Assembly: GCA_016928865.1 (NCBI GenBank)
Contig: JAFGJX010000069.1
Span: 1-40,150, forward strand
DNA length: 40,150 nucleotides
Origin: Spirochaetota bacterium
GTDB taxonomy: Bacteria > Spirochaetota > UBA4802 > UBA5550
Reading direction: 5' to 3'
Part shown: in pieces, positions 24,440 through 33,129 of the stretch
Layout of the letters: every line of letters starts with the position of its first letter
How positions within the stretch are numbered: position 1 is the stretch's first letter
The notes under the pieces: model-generated
The model's database searches: none
Told to the model about the DNA's origin: nothing
Seen by the model: only the letters and a program-made list of their open reading frames with translations
Program-made: the position numbers and the translations under genes

Positions 24440-26935
24440 ATGCCGAGAGCATATGAGTCCATCGTGCATATGATACCGGATATCATATACAAGCTGGATG
24501 CAGACGGTTGTTTCACCTATATCAATAATTCCATCCGAAATCTCGGGTATGAGCCCGAAGAGCTTATCTACAAACATTTCAGCATGCTGATTCATCCTGA
24601 TGACGTTGACAACGTGCGTCGCGATGTCGTTCTCAAACGGCTTCCCGAGAGCTCGCAGCCGTCTGACGCCCACCCAAAGCTTTTCGACGAGCGGAGGACC
24701 GGTAAGCGCATCACCAGGGATCTTCATGTCCGCCTCATCCCTAAAGATTATTCGGTCATTGTCAACGGCGGCGGGGATGTCATGGCCACATGCCGGGTCA
24801 TCTCCGTGGGATCATACCACGCAATTCCGGACGGTGAGGAGAGGGAATTTACCGGGACGCTCGGCGTAATCAAGGACGTTGTGAACATTAAGAAGTCGCA
24901 GGAAACCCTGCTGCGTTGTATCGATTATTACCAGCTTCTCGTGGAGCTTTCAAACGACGTCTTTTTCGTGATCGCGACCGATGGCACTGTCCTTTTTTCC
25001 AGCGCGTCTCTTGACCGCATACTGGGTTATGCCTCGGGCGATATGACCGGTGAGAACATCATCGATTACATACATACCGATGACCTGAAACCGATTGTCA
25101 GGTCTTTCTGGGGGATGAGTGACGATAACCACGTCTTCTTCGGCGAGGGTCGCTTCCTCAACCGGGACAACGAATGGCGCTCATTTGACATACGGAGCAG
25201 AACCGTATACGATGAAAACGGTAAAACATTGTACATCACGGCAATTATCCATGATATCAGCGCGCGGGTGAGGGCGGAAGATGAGCTGAAACGTGCACAT
25301 TCCGAGCTCGAGGCGAGGATCGCGGACCGCACCGCGGCCCTGTCGACCGCGAATGAGCTGCTGCAGGCCGAAATTGATAACCGGAACAGGCAGGAGGCCA
25401 TACTGCTCAGCTCCGAAAAAAAATACCGCACGCTGGTGAACAGCATAGACGATATCGTCCTCAACATCGATCCCGAGGGGAGCGTCCTCTTCGCGAACCC
25501 GGCAATTCTGAAAATTACCGGCTACGACCAGAGGGAAGTGATCGGCCGGAACCTGATGGAGTTCATTCATGCCGACGATATCGAATCGTTCCTTGCCGCC
25601 CTCAGGAAAGGCGGCAGCAGCGTGAATGCCGGTCCCCTCAAACTGATAGAAACGATATGCGAGGACAAGGAGCTCCGGCTGGTTAAAAAGGACGGCATCC
25701 CGATCTGGGTCGAGCTTCGCTGCCGGCCGGTCACGGATGATGCCGGCGCCATCATGGGCTTCAGGGGCATCGCTCATGATATTACCAGAAGGAAGCTGAT
25801 CGAGGAGGAGATGCTCCGCCAGGGCAAGATCGAGTCGCTGGCGATCCTGGCCGCCGGCATCGCCCACGACTTCAATAATCTGCTTACCGCGATCATCGGC
25901 AACCTTTCGCTGGCGAAGATCAAGATCATGCCGAGCGATCCGAATTACCTCATTCTGACGGAGGCTGAAAACGCCTCGGAAATGGCGAAGAACCTGACCC
26001 AGCAGCTCATGGCGTTTTCCCGCGGCGGGTTCTCCGATAAAAAGGTGACTCCGATACGAAGCCTTCTCGAAGACACCGCGTATTTCGTCCTGCGCGGATC
26101 CGGCATTCTGTGTGAGTTCCGCATACGGGATGACCTGTGGGAAGCAGAAATCGACCGGGGGCAGATCAGCCAGGTTATACATAATATTGTCCTGAACGCC
26201 CGCCAGGCGATGCCGGAGGGGGGGAAGATAACGCTCTACGCCGAGAACGAAGTTGTAGACGCGCGGGCCGGGCTGCCGCTCAGAAGCGGCAATTACATCA
26301 AAATATGCCTTGAAGACCAGGGCAAGGGGATTCCGGATGACATACTGCCCCGGATATTCGATCCCTATTTCAGCACGAAGGAGTCGGGCAGCGGGCTGGG
26401 CCTCGCCATATCGTATTCGATAGTGAAAAAGCATGACGGCCTTATAACGGCGGAGTCCAGACCGGGCTCCGGTTCCATCTTTACCCTCCGTCTGCCGGCG
26501 ATAGTTCGCGCGCCTGAAGAAGAGACGCCTGCGCTGGTACGGCCCGCGGCGCCGAAAGGGGGCCGCATACTGCTCATGGATGACGAGAAGATTGTTCTCG
26601 ACATGGGAGGCAGGCTCCTTGCCCACCTCGGCTATGACGTCGTTTGCGTGTCCAACGGCCATGAAGCTGTTGAGCTGTTTAAAAAGGCGAAAGATGACGG
26701 CGTCCCTTTTGACGTCGTGATAATGGACCTGATCATACCGGATGGCTCGGGCGCTGACCGGGCCATAGCCGGTTTGAAGGAGATCGATCCTGATGTCAGG
26801 ACAATCGTCACCAGCGGATATGCGGACGATCCGGCCATGGTAAGGTATGCTGAGCACGGCTTTACCGGAGCCATTGCGAAACCGTTCAGCCTCGAAGAGC
26901 TCGACCAGGAGCTTGTCCGGGTGATGAAGCAGTAA
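24440..26935 (+). CDS. PAS-domain hybrid sensor histidine kinase with receiver domain
   Basis: This 831-aa cytosolic signalling protein has three PAS domains (about 1-155, 165-285, 330-450). A coiled-coil linker (AEDELKRAHSELEARIADRT) lies between the second and third. A HisKA domain has the H-box GIAHDFNNLL (His476). The GHKL ATPase has NARQAM, DQGKGIPDD and GLGLAIS boxes. A C-terminal receiver domain has phospho-acceptor Asp763 in MDLIIPDG and acidic MDDE near its start. There is no membrane segment, so the signal is probably intracellular or redox/ligand sensed by PAS. I start at the ATG at 24440, which has AGGA 7 bp upstream; an in-frame GTG at 24407 and ATG at 24419 lack ribosome sites. 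No DNA-binding partner response regulator is adjacent. Confidence 0.9.
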   Translation: MPRAYESIVHMIPDIIYKLDADGCFTYINNSIRNLGYEPEELIYKHFSMLIHPDDVDNVRRDVVLKRLPESSQPSDAHPKLFDERRTGKRITRDLHVRLIPKDYSVIVNGGGDVMATCRVISVGSYHAIPDGEEREFTGTLGVIKDVVNIKKSQETLLRCIDYYQLLVELSNDVFFVIATDGTVLFSSASLDRILGYASGDMTGENIIDYIHTDDLKPIVRSFWGMSDDNHVFFGEGRFLNRDNEWRSFDIRSRTVYDENGKTLYITAIIHDISARVRAEDELKRAHSELEARIADRTAALSTANELLQAEIDNRNRQEAILLSSEKKYRTLVNSIDDIVLNIDPEGSVLFANPAILKITGYDQREVIGRNLMEFIHADDIESFLAALRKGGSSVNAGPLKLIETICEDKELRLVKKDGIPIWVELRCRPVTDDAGAIMGFRGIAHDITRRKLIEEEMLRQGKIESLAILAAGIAHDFNNLLTAIIGNLSLAKIKIMPSDPNYLILTEAENASEMAKNLTQQLMAFSRGGFSDKKVTPIRSLLEDTAYFVLRGSGILCEFRIRDDLWEAEIDRGQISQVIHNIVLNARQAMPEGGKITLYAENEVVDARAGLPLRSGNYIKICLEDQGKGIPDDILPRIFDPYFSTKESGSGLGLAISYSIVKKHDGLITAESRPGSGSIFTLRLPAIVRAPEEETPALVRPAAPKGGRILLMDDEKIVLDMGGRLLAHLGYDVVCVSNGHEAVELFKKAKDDGVPFDVVIMDLIIPDGSGADRAIAGLKEIDPDVRTIVTSGYADDPAMVRYAEHGFTGAIAKPFSLEELDQELVRVMKQ

Positions 26936-27001
26936 GGCGCGTCTCCTCCGCACACGTTCCCTCGCGACGTGGCGGATTTACCGCAATAATCCCGATAATT
27001 C

Positions 27002-27032
27002 TTGACAATATCAGATCGTGGTGTGAAATAAT
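27002..27032 (+). promoter_or_regulatory. Promoter of the TetR-family regulator gene
   Basis: Consensus TTGACA (27002-27007) is followed after 17 bp by GAAATA or after 19 bp by AATAAT (27027-27032), preceded by TGTG. This gives a leader of only about 15-20 nt before the ATG at 27056. Confidence 0.4.
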
Positions 27033-27055
27033 CAGCACAAGATTTGGATTTGCAC

Positions 27056-27679
27056 ATGAAGAAAGACATCACTCTCTCGGAATTGAAAGAAAGCGAAAAG
27101 AATGCCCGGCGGAAGATCATCGTCGACGCGGCGGAGAAGGAGTTTACGACAAAGCCCTTCAAGCGGGTGAACATGCGCGATATCGCCAGGCGGGCGGGGA
27201 TCTCGCCTGCTCTGATCTATCGCCATTTCCCTGACCAGCAGTCCCTCTTCGTCGAGGCCTTTGTGCAGGGGATCAGCGAGATATTTGAAGAGATATACCG
27301 GAAGATCGATCAATCTGAGGATGGCGCCATCGGCGATGTGATAGAGGATTTTATCGATTTTTTCACGCGCAACGACCAGTACTTCAGAATGATGATGAAT
27401 TTCTTCCTTGACGGATCTGTCGATCATGACCTCTTCGACAAGTTGAATGTCCTCGAACGCAAGCTGCTCGATACCTTTGATGCCATGTTCAGAAAGCTGA
27501 AGATCGAGGGAAATATCCGGTTCCATTCCCACACGCTCTTCGCCGCGCTTACCGGTATCATCGCTACATTCAGAAGCCATCCGGTTAAGAGCGATGAGGA
27601 GATCCTCAGGCATCGGAAGAGGATTGCCGCCAACCTGGCAAAAATCTTTGCAGAATATGCGTCACATAGTGGCGCCTGA
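27056..27679 (+). CDS. TetR/AcrR-family transcriptional regulator
   Basis: This 207-aa protein has the TetR N-terminal helix-turn-helix (about residues 18-66), with the typical core MRDIARRAGISPALIYRHFPDQQSLF. A helical ligand-binding domain of variable sequence follows. I start at the ATG at 27056; a TTG at 27044 in frame adds four residues. The ribosome site is weak either way, consistent with the short leader. The gene lies 168 bp upstream of an ADP-forming acyl-CoA synthetase operon in the same direction. Two palindromes in that gap look like its operators. By analogy with TetR-type regulators of acyl-CoA metabolism it may respond to an acyl-CoA; this is inference. Confidence 0.88.
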   Translation: MKKDITLSELKESEKNARRKIIVDAAEKEFTTKPFKRVNMRDIARRAGISPALIYRHFPDQQSLFVEAFVQGISEIFEEIYRKIDQSEDGAIGDVIEDFIDFFTRNDQYFRMMMNFFLDGSVDHDLFDKLNVLERKLLDTFDAMFRKLKIEGNIRFHSHTLFAALTGIIATFRSHPVKSDEEILRHRKRIAANLAKIFAEYASHSGA

Positions 27680-27783
27680 GTTTTTTTATTTCCCCACCAG
27701 ATCGATTAATTTACCAGTATTACAGGCCCCGTTACCTGACATATCTATTTTTATGTACATATCTTAAAAAAATGTAAAACTGA

Positions 27784-27809
27784 TTGACAGATAAACGATG
27801 TTTTATAAC
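27784..27809 (+). promoter_or_regulatory. Promoter candidate of the acyl-CoA synthetase operon
   Basis: TTGACA (27784-27789) is followed by TATAAC (27804-27809). The spacer is 14 bp, short of the ideal, or 16 bp if TAACGT is the -10. The two palindromes at 27792-27824 overlap the spacer and start region, which suits repression. Confidence 0.35.
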
Positions 27810-27824
27810 GTAAACATTGTTTAC
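27792..27824. promoter_or_regulatory. Two operator-like palindromes, probably for the TetR regulator
   Basis: The second site is a perfect 15-bp palindrome, GTAAACA-T-TGTTTAC, at 27810-27824. The first, TAAAC-GAT-GTTTT at 27792-27804, shares the AAAC-N3-GTTT core. Their centres are 19 bp apart, so they lie on nearly the same face of the helix. They sit over the promoter of the synthetase operon, directly downstream of the tetR gene. Confidence 0.6.
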
Positions 27825-27847
27825 ATATTCTGCTTCGGCGGTAGGTC

Positions 27848-29254
27848 ATGAATGTTAAAATAAAAGATTCCCAGCTCGACAAATTTTTTAATCCGGCATC
27901 GGTGACTGTTATTGGCGCCTCCAGCGCACCGTTCAATCTGGGCGCGACCATATGCACGTGCCTGAGGGAATATATCAAGTTTCCCGGGCCCGTATTTGCG
28001 GTCAACAGGAAGGGAGAGGCGGTGAGCGGCTGCCCCGGGTACAGCGCGGTGGCCGATATCCCGCAGGAGGTCGATCTCGCGGTGATCATCACGCCAGCCG
28101 CGGTGGTGCCGCGGTTTGTGAAGGAATGCGGCGAAAAGGGGATACGGAATATCATCATAGAGAGCGCCGGCTTTTCCGAGCAGGGAACGGACGGCACCGC
28201 GCTTCAGAGCGAGATCGATGGATACGCACGCCGGTACGGGATCAGGCTGCTCGGTCCGAATTGCCTGGGCGTCCTTGACAACATGTCGCGCTTCTGCTGT
28301 TTTTACGGGGCCTACCAGGAGATCATGGATGTATTCGACAAACCGGGCGGCGTTTCGTATGTCATTCAGAGCGGCGGCGTCGGCGTGCTGATCATCGAGT
28401 CCCTGATGGACGACGTGCAGGGAATCAACAAGATGGTGAGCATCGGCAACAAGACGGACGTGGACGAGGCCGACCTCATCGAATATTTCAGCGGCGACAA
28501 TACCCGGGTGATCGCGATGTACCTGGAGAACGTGATGCACGGCGAAAAGCTGATGAATGTCGCTCGCAGGGTCAAGAAGCCGATTCTGGTGTTCAAGTCC
28601 GGAAGGACCGAAGAGGGGACCGCCGCGGCCCTGTCGCACACGGCCGGGATGGCGAATAACGACGCCGTGTTCGATTGCGCATGCCGCCAGGCGGGAATTA
28701 TCCGCCTGCGGTCGATAAGCGAGATCTATTCCCTGCCGAAAATGCTGACCGAGATGCCGCTTCTGCGCGGCAACCGGATCGCCGCCTTCACCAACTCGGG
28801 CGCCTTCGGCAGCATTTCCGCCGACCTGATGGTGGAGGCGGGCCTCAGGATGCCGCGCCTGGAGCCGGCGACCCGCGAGCGCCTCCTGAAGATCAGGGGC
28901 GTGTTCAACGTGAACAACCCGGTCGATATCGGTCCGGCCCCGCCCCAGGTATATCTTGACATATTCGAGATCCTTTTCTCGGCGGACGAGGTTGACGGGC
29001 TCCTGCTGATGTCGAGCATCTGGCGCGATTTTGTCATTGACGTTATCAAAGAGGTCGTGAAAATGTGCAAGCGGTACGACAAGCCCGCGGCCATATACAC
29101 GCCGAACTCGGTGGGGCGGATTATTTCGGTGCGAAAGAAGTTCAACCTCCCACTGTTTGACACCATGGAGGAGGCGGTGCGGGCCCTGGTCGTATCGCAC
29201 GAGCAGTTCAGATATCTTCAGAAGAAGGAGACCCGGTATGGAGCAGATAATTAA
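27848..29254 (+). CDS. ADP-forming acetyl/acyl-CoA synthetase, alpha subunit (CoA-binding and ligase domains)
   Basis: This 468-aa protein belongs to the NDP-forming acyl-CoA synthetase superfamily. It has an N-terminal CoA-binding Rossmann domain (FNPASVTVIGASSAPFNLG, then VITPAAVVP), the LLGPNCLG segment of the succinyl-CoA-ligase-like domain, and the phospho-His site in SHTAGMANND (His264). It interconverts acyl-CoA plus ADP plus phosphate with acid plus CoA plus ATP, typically to gain ATP in fermenting or syntrophic anaerobes. The acyl group cannot be read. The beta subunit overlaps its 3' end by 17 bp. A TetR regulator and operator-like palindromes lie upstream. Confidence 0.88.
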   Translation: MNVKIKDSQLDKFFNPASVTVIGASSAPFNLGATICTCLREYIKFPGPVFAVNRKGEAVSGCPGYSAVADIPQEVDLAVIITPAAVVPRFVKECGEKGIRNIIIESAGFSEQGTDGTALQSEIDGYARRYGIRLLGPNCLGVLDNMSRFCCFYGAYQEIMDVFDKPGGVSYVIQSGGVGVLIIESLMDDVQGINKMVSIGNKTDVDEADLIEYFSGDNTRVIAMYLENVMHGEKLMNVARRVKKPILVFKSGRTEEGTAAALSHTAGMANNDAVFDCACRQAGIIRLRSISEIYSLPKMLTEMPLLRGNRIAAFTNSGAFGSISADLMVEAGLRMPRLEPATRERLLKIRGVFNVNNPVDIGPAPPQVYLDIFEILFSADEVDGLLLMSSIWRDFVIDVIKEVVKMCKRYDKPAAIYTPNSVGRIISVRKKFNLPLFDTMEEAVRALVVSHEQFRYLQKKETRYGADN

Positions 29255-29909
29255 AAAAGCGATAGAGCGCGGTCAGAAGACCCTCTCGGAATATGACTCG
29301 AAGCTGGTGATCGGTTCCGCCGGAGTCGCCATTACCCGCGAAAAGCTGGCCCGCACCCGCGACGAAGCTGTCAAATTCGCCTCGGAAATCGGCTATCCCG
29401 TGGTGCTGAAGGGCTGCTCGGACAAAGCCGCGCACAAGACCGAGATGGGCCTGGTGAAGCTGAGGCTCTCCAGCGCCGAAGAGGTGCAGAAGGCCTATGA
29501 GGAAATTGCCGGCGCGGGCATCGAACTGGACGGCGTGCTGGTCCAGGAGATGATCAAGGGAGATCGCGAGTTCGTAATCGGCCTCAGCCGCGACCCGCAG
29601 TTCGGTCCCTGCGTGATGTTCGGCATCGGCGGCATATTCACCGAGGTGATCAAGGACGTCAGTTTCCGCGTGGCGCCCCTCACGGAGCTTGATGCGGAGG
29701 AGATGATCGAGGAGATACGGATGAAGAAGCTCCTTGACGAGTTCCGCGGCAGCCCGGCGGTGGACAGGAAGAAGCTGGTCACCGCCCTGGTGGGGATCGG
29801 CGAACTGGGCGTGAAGCACAGCGAGATCGCGGAGATCGACATCAATCCGCTGATTGTATCCGGCAGCAACCCGGTCGTGGTGGACGCGCTCGTGGTGCTT
29901 GCGGGGTAG
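29238..29909 (+). CDS. ADP-forming acetyl/acyl-CoA synthetase, beta subunit (ATP-grasp)
   Basis: This 223-aa protein is the ATP-grasp partner of the alpha subunit. It has the opening GYPVVLKGCSDKAAHKTEMGLVKL segment, EMIKGDREFVIGLSRDPQFGP, GIGGIFTEV and the C-terminal EIDINPLIV motif. It is the separate-subunit arrangement; in many bacteria the two are fused. I start at the ATG at 29238, which has GGAG 7 bp upstream. Frames reading further upstream lack family similarity. It overlaps alpha by 17 bp (29238-29254), so expression is coupled. A convergent transporter gene lies 67 bp downstream. Confidence 0.9.
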   Translation: MEQIIKKAIERGQKTLSEYDSKLVIGSAGVAITREKLARTRDEAVKFASEIGYPVVLKGCSDKAAHKTEMGLVKLRLSSAEEVQKAYEEIAGAGIELDGVLVQEMIKGDREFVIGLSRDPQFGPCVMFGIGGIFTEVIKDVSFRVAPLTELDAEEMIEEIRMKKLLDEFRGSPAVDRKKLVTALVGIGELGVKHSEIAEIDINPLIVSGSNPVVVDALVVLAG

Positions 29910-29976
29910 GCCGCGGGTTTTCAGTACCTTTTCATCAGCACCATATCCCCGCGTCGAACAGATGCAGGCGGCGTTA

Positions 29977-32211
29977 CTACAGGGTGAAGCATTTTTTGAA
30001 AATCTCGACCAGCTCGCCGATATGAATGGCAATTTTTTTCGTTTTTCCCATGATCCCGTAGAAGAGTATGCTCAGCCTGGTCTTCGAGCTTTCGTTGACA
30101 ATCCTGCTGATCTGGTTCCTGTCGTAGCGTTCGGACAATTGATCCATCTTCTCAAGGATGGCCTCGATCGCGGGATCATCTATCTCCTTCCCGCTGAGAA
30201 ATGCCGTTATGGCATGATCCAGAAGGTCGTTGAAGCAGCGGATGACGCTCTTGAGCTCCCGTATCTGTACCTCCAGCATTCCCTTGTGATGGTTGTCAAC
30301 ATGATTGAGAGATCTCATGAGGATATCGCGGTGGCTTTCGGCGATCTCCTGAAGAGTATTGATGATCTGTGCATAGTTCTGCGAATGGCTTATGTGCTCC
30401 CGGTTTAAGAGTCTCAGCGTCTTGTATATGTTGGCCGTTATTATGTTCGCCCAGTTCTGGATCTTGCTGTTTGATTTTTTAAGATCCCTGAGTGCGGCAA
30501 GGTCGTTGGAAAACAGGCCTTCGTAGCATCTGTTCAGGGTTGTCCTGACCTCCTGAAGCATGTGTGCGCAGTGAATAAAAATGGCCTTTTTAGCGCTCTG
30601 CGCGTCAGTGACCTTATCCAGATTGAATACATTCAGCTCTTTATCCTCAATGATCCGCTTTTTATGGGAGCGGTGGTTCAACAGTATGATGAAAAGCGCC
30701 CCTCCGAGAAGGGCCACCGTTGCTATGACACTGAAATAATAGATGGCGTATGCGAATATGAGGGAAACGGTAAAGGCCATCAGGGCGGTGATAAACCACC
30801 CCCCGATGACGGTAAGCACGCCGGCAACCCGGTAGGCGGCGCTTTCACGGCCCCAGGCGCGATCGGCAAGGGAGCTGCCCATGGAGACCATAAAGGTCAC
30901 ATAGGTGGTAGAGAGGGGCAGCTTTAGCGAGGTCGCGAAGGATATAAGGGCGCTTGCCACCATAAGATTGACTGATGCTCTCAGAAGGTCGAATGACGGG
31001 GTTTCGCTTGGTTTGTGCTCAACAGTACAGCATAGGTCCGGGTCAAGGCGTCGAGATACCGCATCCTTAAATTTATTGGGGAACGCTTTCATCAGGCCCA
31101 TAAATATTGAATTGGTAAGCCTTACTATGGAGCGAGACAGGGGTGAAGACTCGAATCGTTCGATTCCGTCCACCTGTCTGCCCAGGCTGATCTCGGTTTT
31201 TGAAACAGTGCGGGCTTTTTTGGAAAGCCAGAGGGTGATCGTCATGATCGCGCCGGCGCCGAGAAGGATCAGGGTGTTCGTCTGGACCGGACGCTGCAGC
31301 GCCTCCATGGTCATGGAGAGGGGGGAATCGCTCACGGAGGCGATCTGGTATGCGCTCAGTCCCGCCAGGGGCACGCCGATGAAATTGACCAGGTCATTCG
31401 CGGCAAAGGACATGGCAAGGGCGAATGTGCCGATGAGCACGATCGGCTTCAGGATGTTGTAGCTTGTAAAAAGGAGGACGGTTTGTAAAATTATCGCCGA
31501 CGCGATGAATGCCATCAGAAGAATAAAGGCCGTATGAGATTCAATCCATGACAGCATGTCGGCCGATATGAAGGACGCTCCCTTCGCTCCTTTTATGAGC
31601 ATGAAATACAGGATTATGGAAAGGCTGATGCCGCCCCAGATACCGCCGTACCGCTTGAGCCGGCGCTGATAATCAAAGGTGAAGATGAGCCGGGTGATGA
31701 ACTGAACAAGAGTGCCGAAGAAGAACGCTATGGCCACCGAAAGAAGGATGCCGGATATGATGATAAGGGCCTTGCCTGTATTGATATAGTTTCCGATTTC
31801 AGAGACTGACCCGCCGCTGTTTCCGACCTTGATCATTGATACAGCCACGGCTCCGCCGAGGAGCTCAAAGACGATGGATACGGTCGTGGAGGTGGGGAGT
31901 CCGAAGGTATTAAAGACATCGAGAAGAAGGATGTCGGTGATCATGACCGCCATGAATATGACCATGATCTCATCCATCTGGAATAGGGCGGGGTGGAAAA
32001 TGCCTTTTCTTGCCACTTCCATCATGCCGCTTGAGAAGGTAACGCCCGCAAGGATCCCCAGGCTGCTCACGGCCATAATCACATAGCGCGGGGCGACCCG
32101 GGAGCCGAGGGACGAGTTCAAAAAGTTGACGGCATCGTTGCTCACGCCGACGATCAGGTCTGATATGGCAAGAAGAATCAACAGGATGACGGCAGCCAGA
32201 TATAGTTCCAC
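29977..32211 (-). CDS. Pit-family inorganic phosphate transporter with C-terminal PhoU-like domain
   Basis: This 744-aa membrane protein has the two Pit/PHO4 signature repeats: GVSNDAVNFLNSSLG at residues 22-36, and SFAANDLVNFIGVPLAG near residue 270. About a dozen membrane helices are predicted up to about residue 530. The last 200 residues are soluble and helical, resembling PhoU/DUF47 regulators that usually occur as a separate gene beside Pit. It should import phosphate with a cation, with the attached domain controlling flux. The start is GTG at 32211 with GAGG 5 bp upstream. No other phosphate genes are adjacent. Confidence 0.87.
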   Translation of the reverse strand: MELYLAAVILLILLAISDLIVGVSNDAVNFLNSSLGSRVAPRYVIMAVSSLGILAGVTFSSGMMEVARKGIFHPALFQMDEIMVIFMAVMITDILLLDVFNTFGLPTSTTVSIVFELLGGAVAVSMIKVGNSGGSVSEIGNYINTGKALIIISGILLSVAIAFFFGTLVQFITRLIFTFDYQRRLKRYGGIWGGISLSIILYFMLIKGAKGASFISADMLSWIESHTAFILLMAFIASAIILQTVLLFTSYNILKPIVLIGTFALAMSFAANDLVNFIGVPLAGLSAYQIASVSDSPLSMTMEALQRPVQTNTLILLGAGAIMTITLWLSKKARTVSKTEISLGRQVDGIERFESSPLSRSIVRLTNSIFMGLMKAFPNKFKDAVSRRLDPDLCCTVEHKPSETPSFDLLRASVNLMVASALISFATSLKLPLSTTYVTFMVSMGSSLADRAWGRESAAYRVAGVLTVIGGWFITALMAFTVSLIFAYAIYYFSVIATVALLGGALFIILLNHRSHKKRIIEDKELNVFNLDKVTDAQSAKKAIFIHCAHMLQEVRTTLNRCYEGLFSNDLAALRDLKKSNSKIQNWANIITANIYKTLRLLNREHISHSQNYAQIINTLQEIAESHRDILMRSLNHVDNHHKGMLEVQIRELKSVIRCFNDLLDHAITAFLSGKEIDDPAIEAILEKMDQLSERYDRNQISRIVNESSKTRLSILFYGIMGKTKKIAIHIGELVEIFKKCFTL

Positions 32212-32433
32212 AAAAACCTCATTAATGGTAATTATGAGACATCACAGGGAAAGATAAAATTCTCTCAGAGCATGATATTGGTGTCCAGAAAAAATCAGCA
32301 ATTGATGGAATTTTCTGCATGCATGCGATCGGTTGCTGCCGGGCAGGTAAAATTGCGACAGGTTCCGGTCTTCCCGGCAACGGGCCCGGTTTTACGGCGC
32401 CTGCGGACCGCGGGATTGATTAATATAAGATAG

Positions 32434-32730
32434 TTATCGGTAACGTTCCGAGATCTTTTTCCGCTCGTCATCCGGCAGGGAGGCGAGATAAGACTTCCAG
32501 CCGGGGCACCATTTTATATGCCATTTCCAGAGTCGTCCCAGTAGCGACCGGGGATTTTTATCATAGCGCGCCCGCATGGGACATTCGGCGCATCCGATCT
32601 TTGCTCCCTTCTCCATGGCTCCTCCGTCGTTTCCGCCGCATGATAGGAGTACGGCTCCAATGATAAAGAGTATCGCCGGACCCATGGCACGCAGAAACTG
32701 TTTTTTTGATAGTTTAGCATGGCTTGTCAT
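32434..32730 (-). CDS. Small Cys-rich lipoprotein, family not named
   Basis: This 98-aa protein has a lipoprotein signal: basic start, hydrophobic helix 17-29, then LLSC with Cys31. The mature part has C47-AECPMRARYDKNP and a Trp/His-rich motif, RLWKWHIKWCPGWKSYL at 66-82, with three further cysteines (47, 50, 75). The pattern looks like a metal or Fe-S binding site or a disulfide core. I start at the ATG at 32730, which has AGGA 7 bp upstream; an upstream ATG at 32835 would bury the signal peptide. It is predicted to be tethered to a membrane on the periplasmic side. The function is unknown. Confidence 0.72.
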   Translation of the reverse strand: MTSHAKLSKKQFLRAMGPAILFIIGAVLLSCGGNDGGAMEKGAKIGCAECPMRARYDKNPRSLLGRLWKWHIKWCPGWKSYLASLPDDERKKISERYR

Positions 32731-33129
32731 GACTGTATCCTGATTACACTGTTGCCGGTGCAGCGCATCGCCAGTACCGGCCAAAGCGTCGATATCGTGA
32801 TGATTTACTATTGACAGAATGCTTCTGGATTGCAAGACTTTTTCCTGTATTTTTTTTACAGTGCGTCCCGGAAACTGGATCCATGTAGTGTCCGGGCATC
32901 GGCTTTTATGAGGCAGGCTCCCGAAAGCCTTGATTTTCCTTCGCTTTACTCTGGGAAATCGGGGGATTTCCTGTAAAGCTTATAATCTATGCCGGCAGGC
33001 CTGCGAAGTGTTGGAAAAAGAGCTGAGCGGCCGAGGACTGTCCGAGTTCCGCGGGACGCGAGGCCTATCGCCGCTTCATAAACTGTCGGGATGCGCTCGA
33101 ATTTAATTTTTATTATGCGGAGAAAGGCC
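32731..33129. other. Divergent spacer with a strong stem-loop
   Basis: About 400 bp between the Cys-rich lipoprotein and the DUF2461 gene with no credible coding region. It contains the two-part hairpin at 32943-32979 and a weak CTGTA/TACAG stem with a T-rich loop at 32845-32861. Confidence 0.5.
32943..32979. repeat. Two-part stem-loop in a divergent spacer
   Basis: An outer 7-bp stem (GCTTTAC 32943-32949, GTAAAGC 32973-32979) encloses an inner perfect 7-bp stem (GGAAATC 32954-32960, GATTTCC 32965-32971) with a GGGG loop. No U-tract follows on either strand, so it is not an ordinary terminator. Confidence 0.5.

Noticed and set aside
25181..26953. A 590-residue open frame opposite the hybrid kinase
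   Set aside because: Same shadow effect of GC-rich codon bias; the plus strand has all kinase and receiver motifs.
29912..29953. Terminator between the synthetase and Pit genes
   Set aside because: The only inverted repeat is 6 bp with a 30-nt loop and no T-run beside it.
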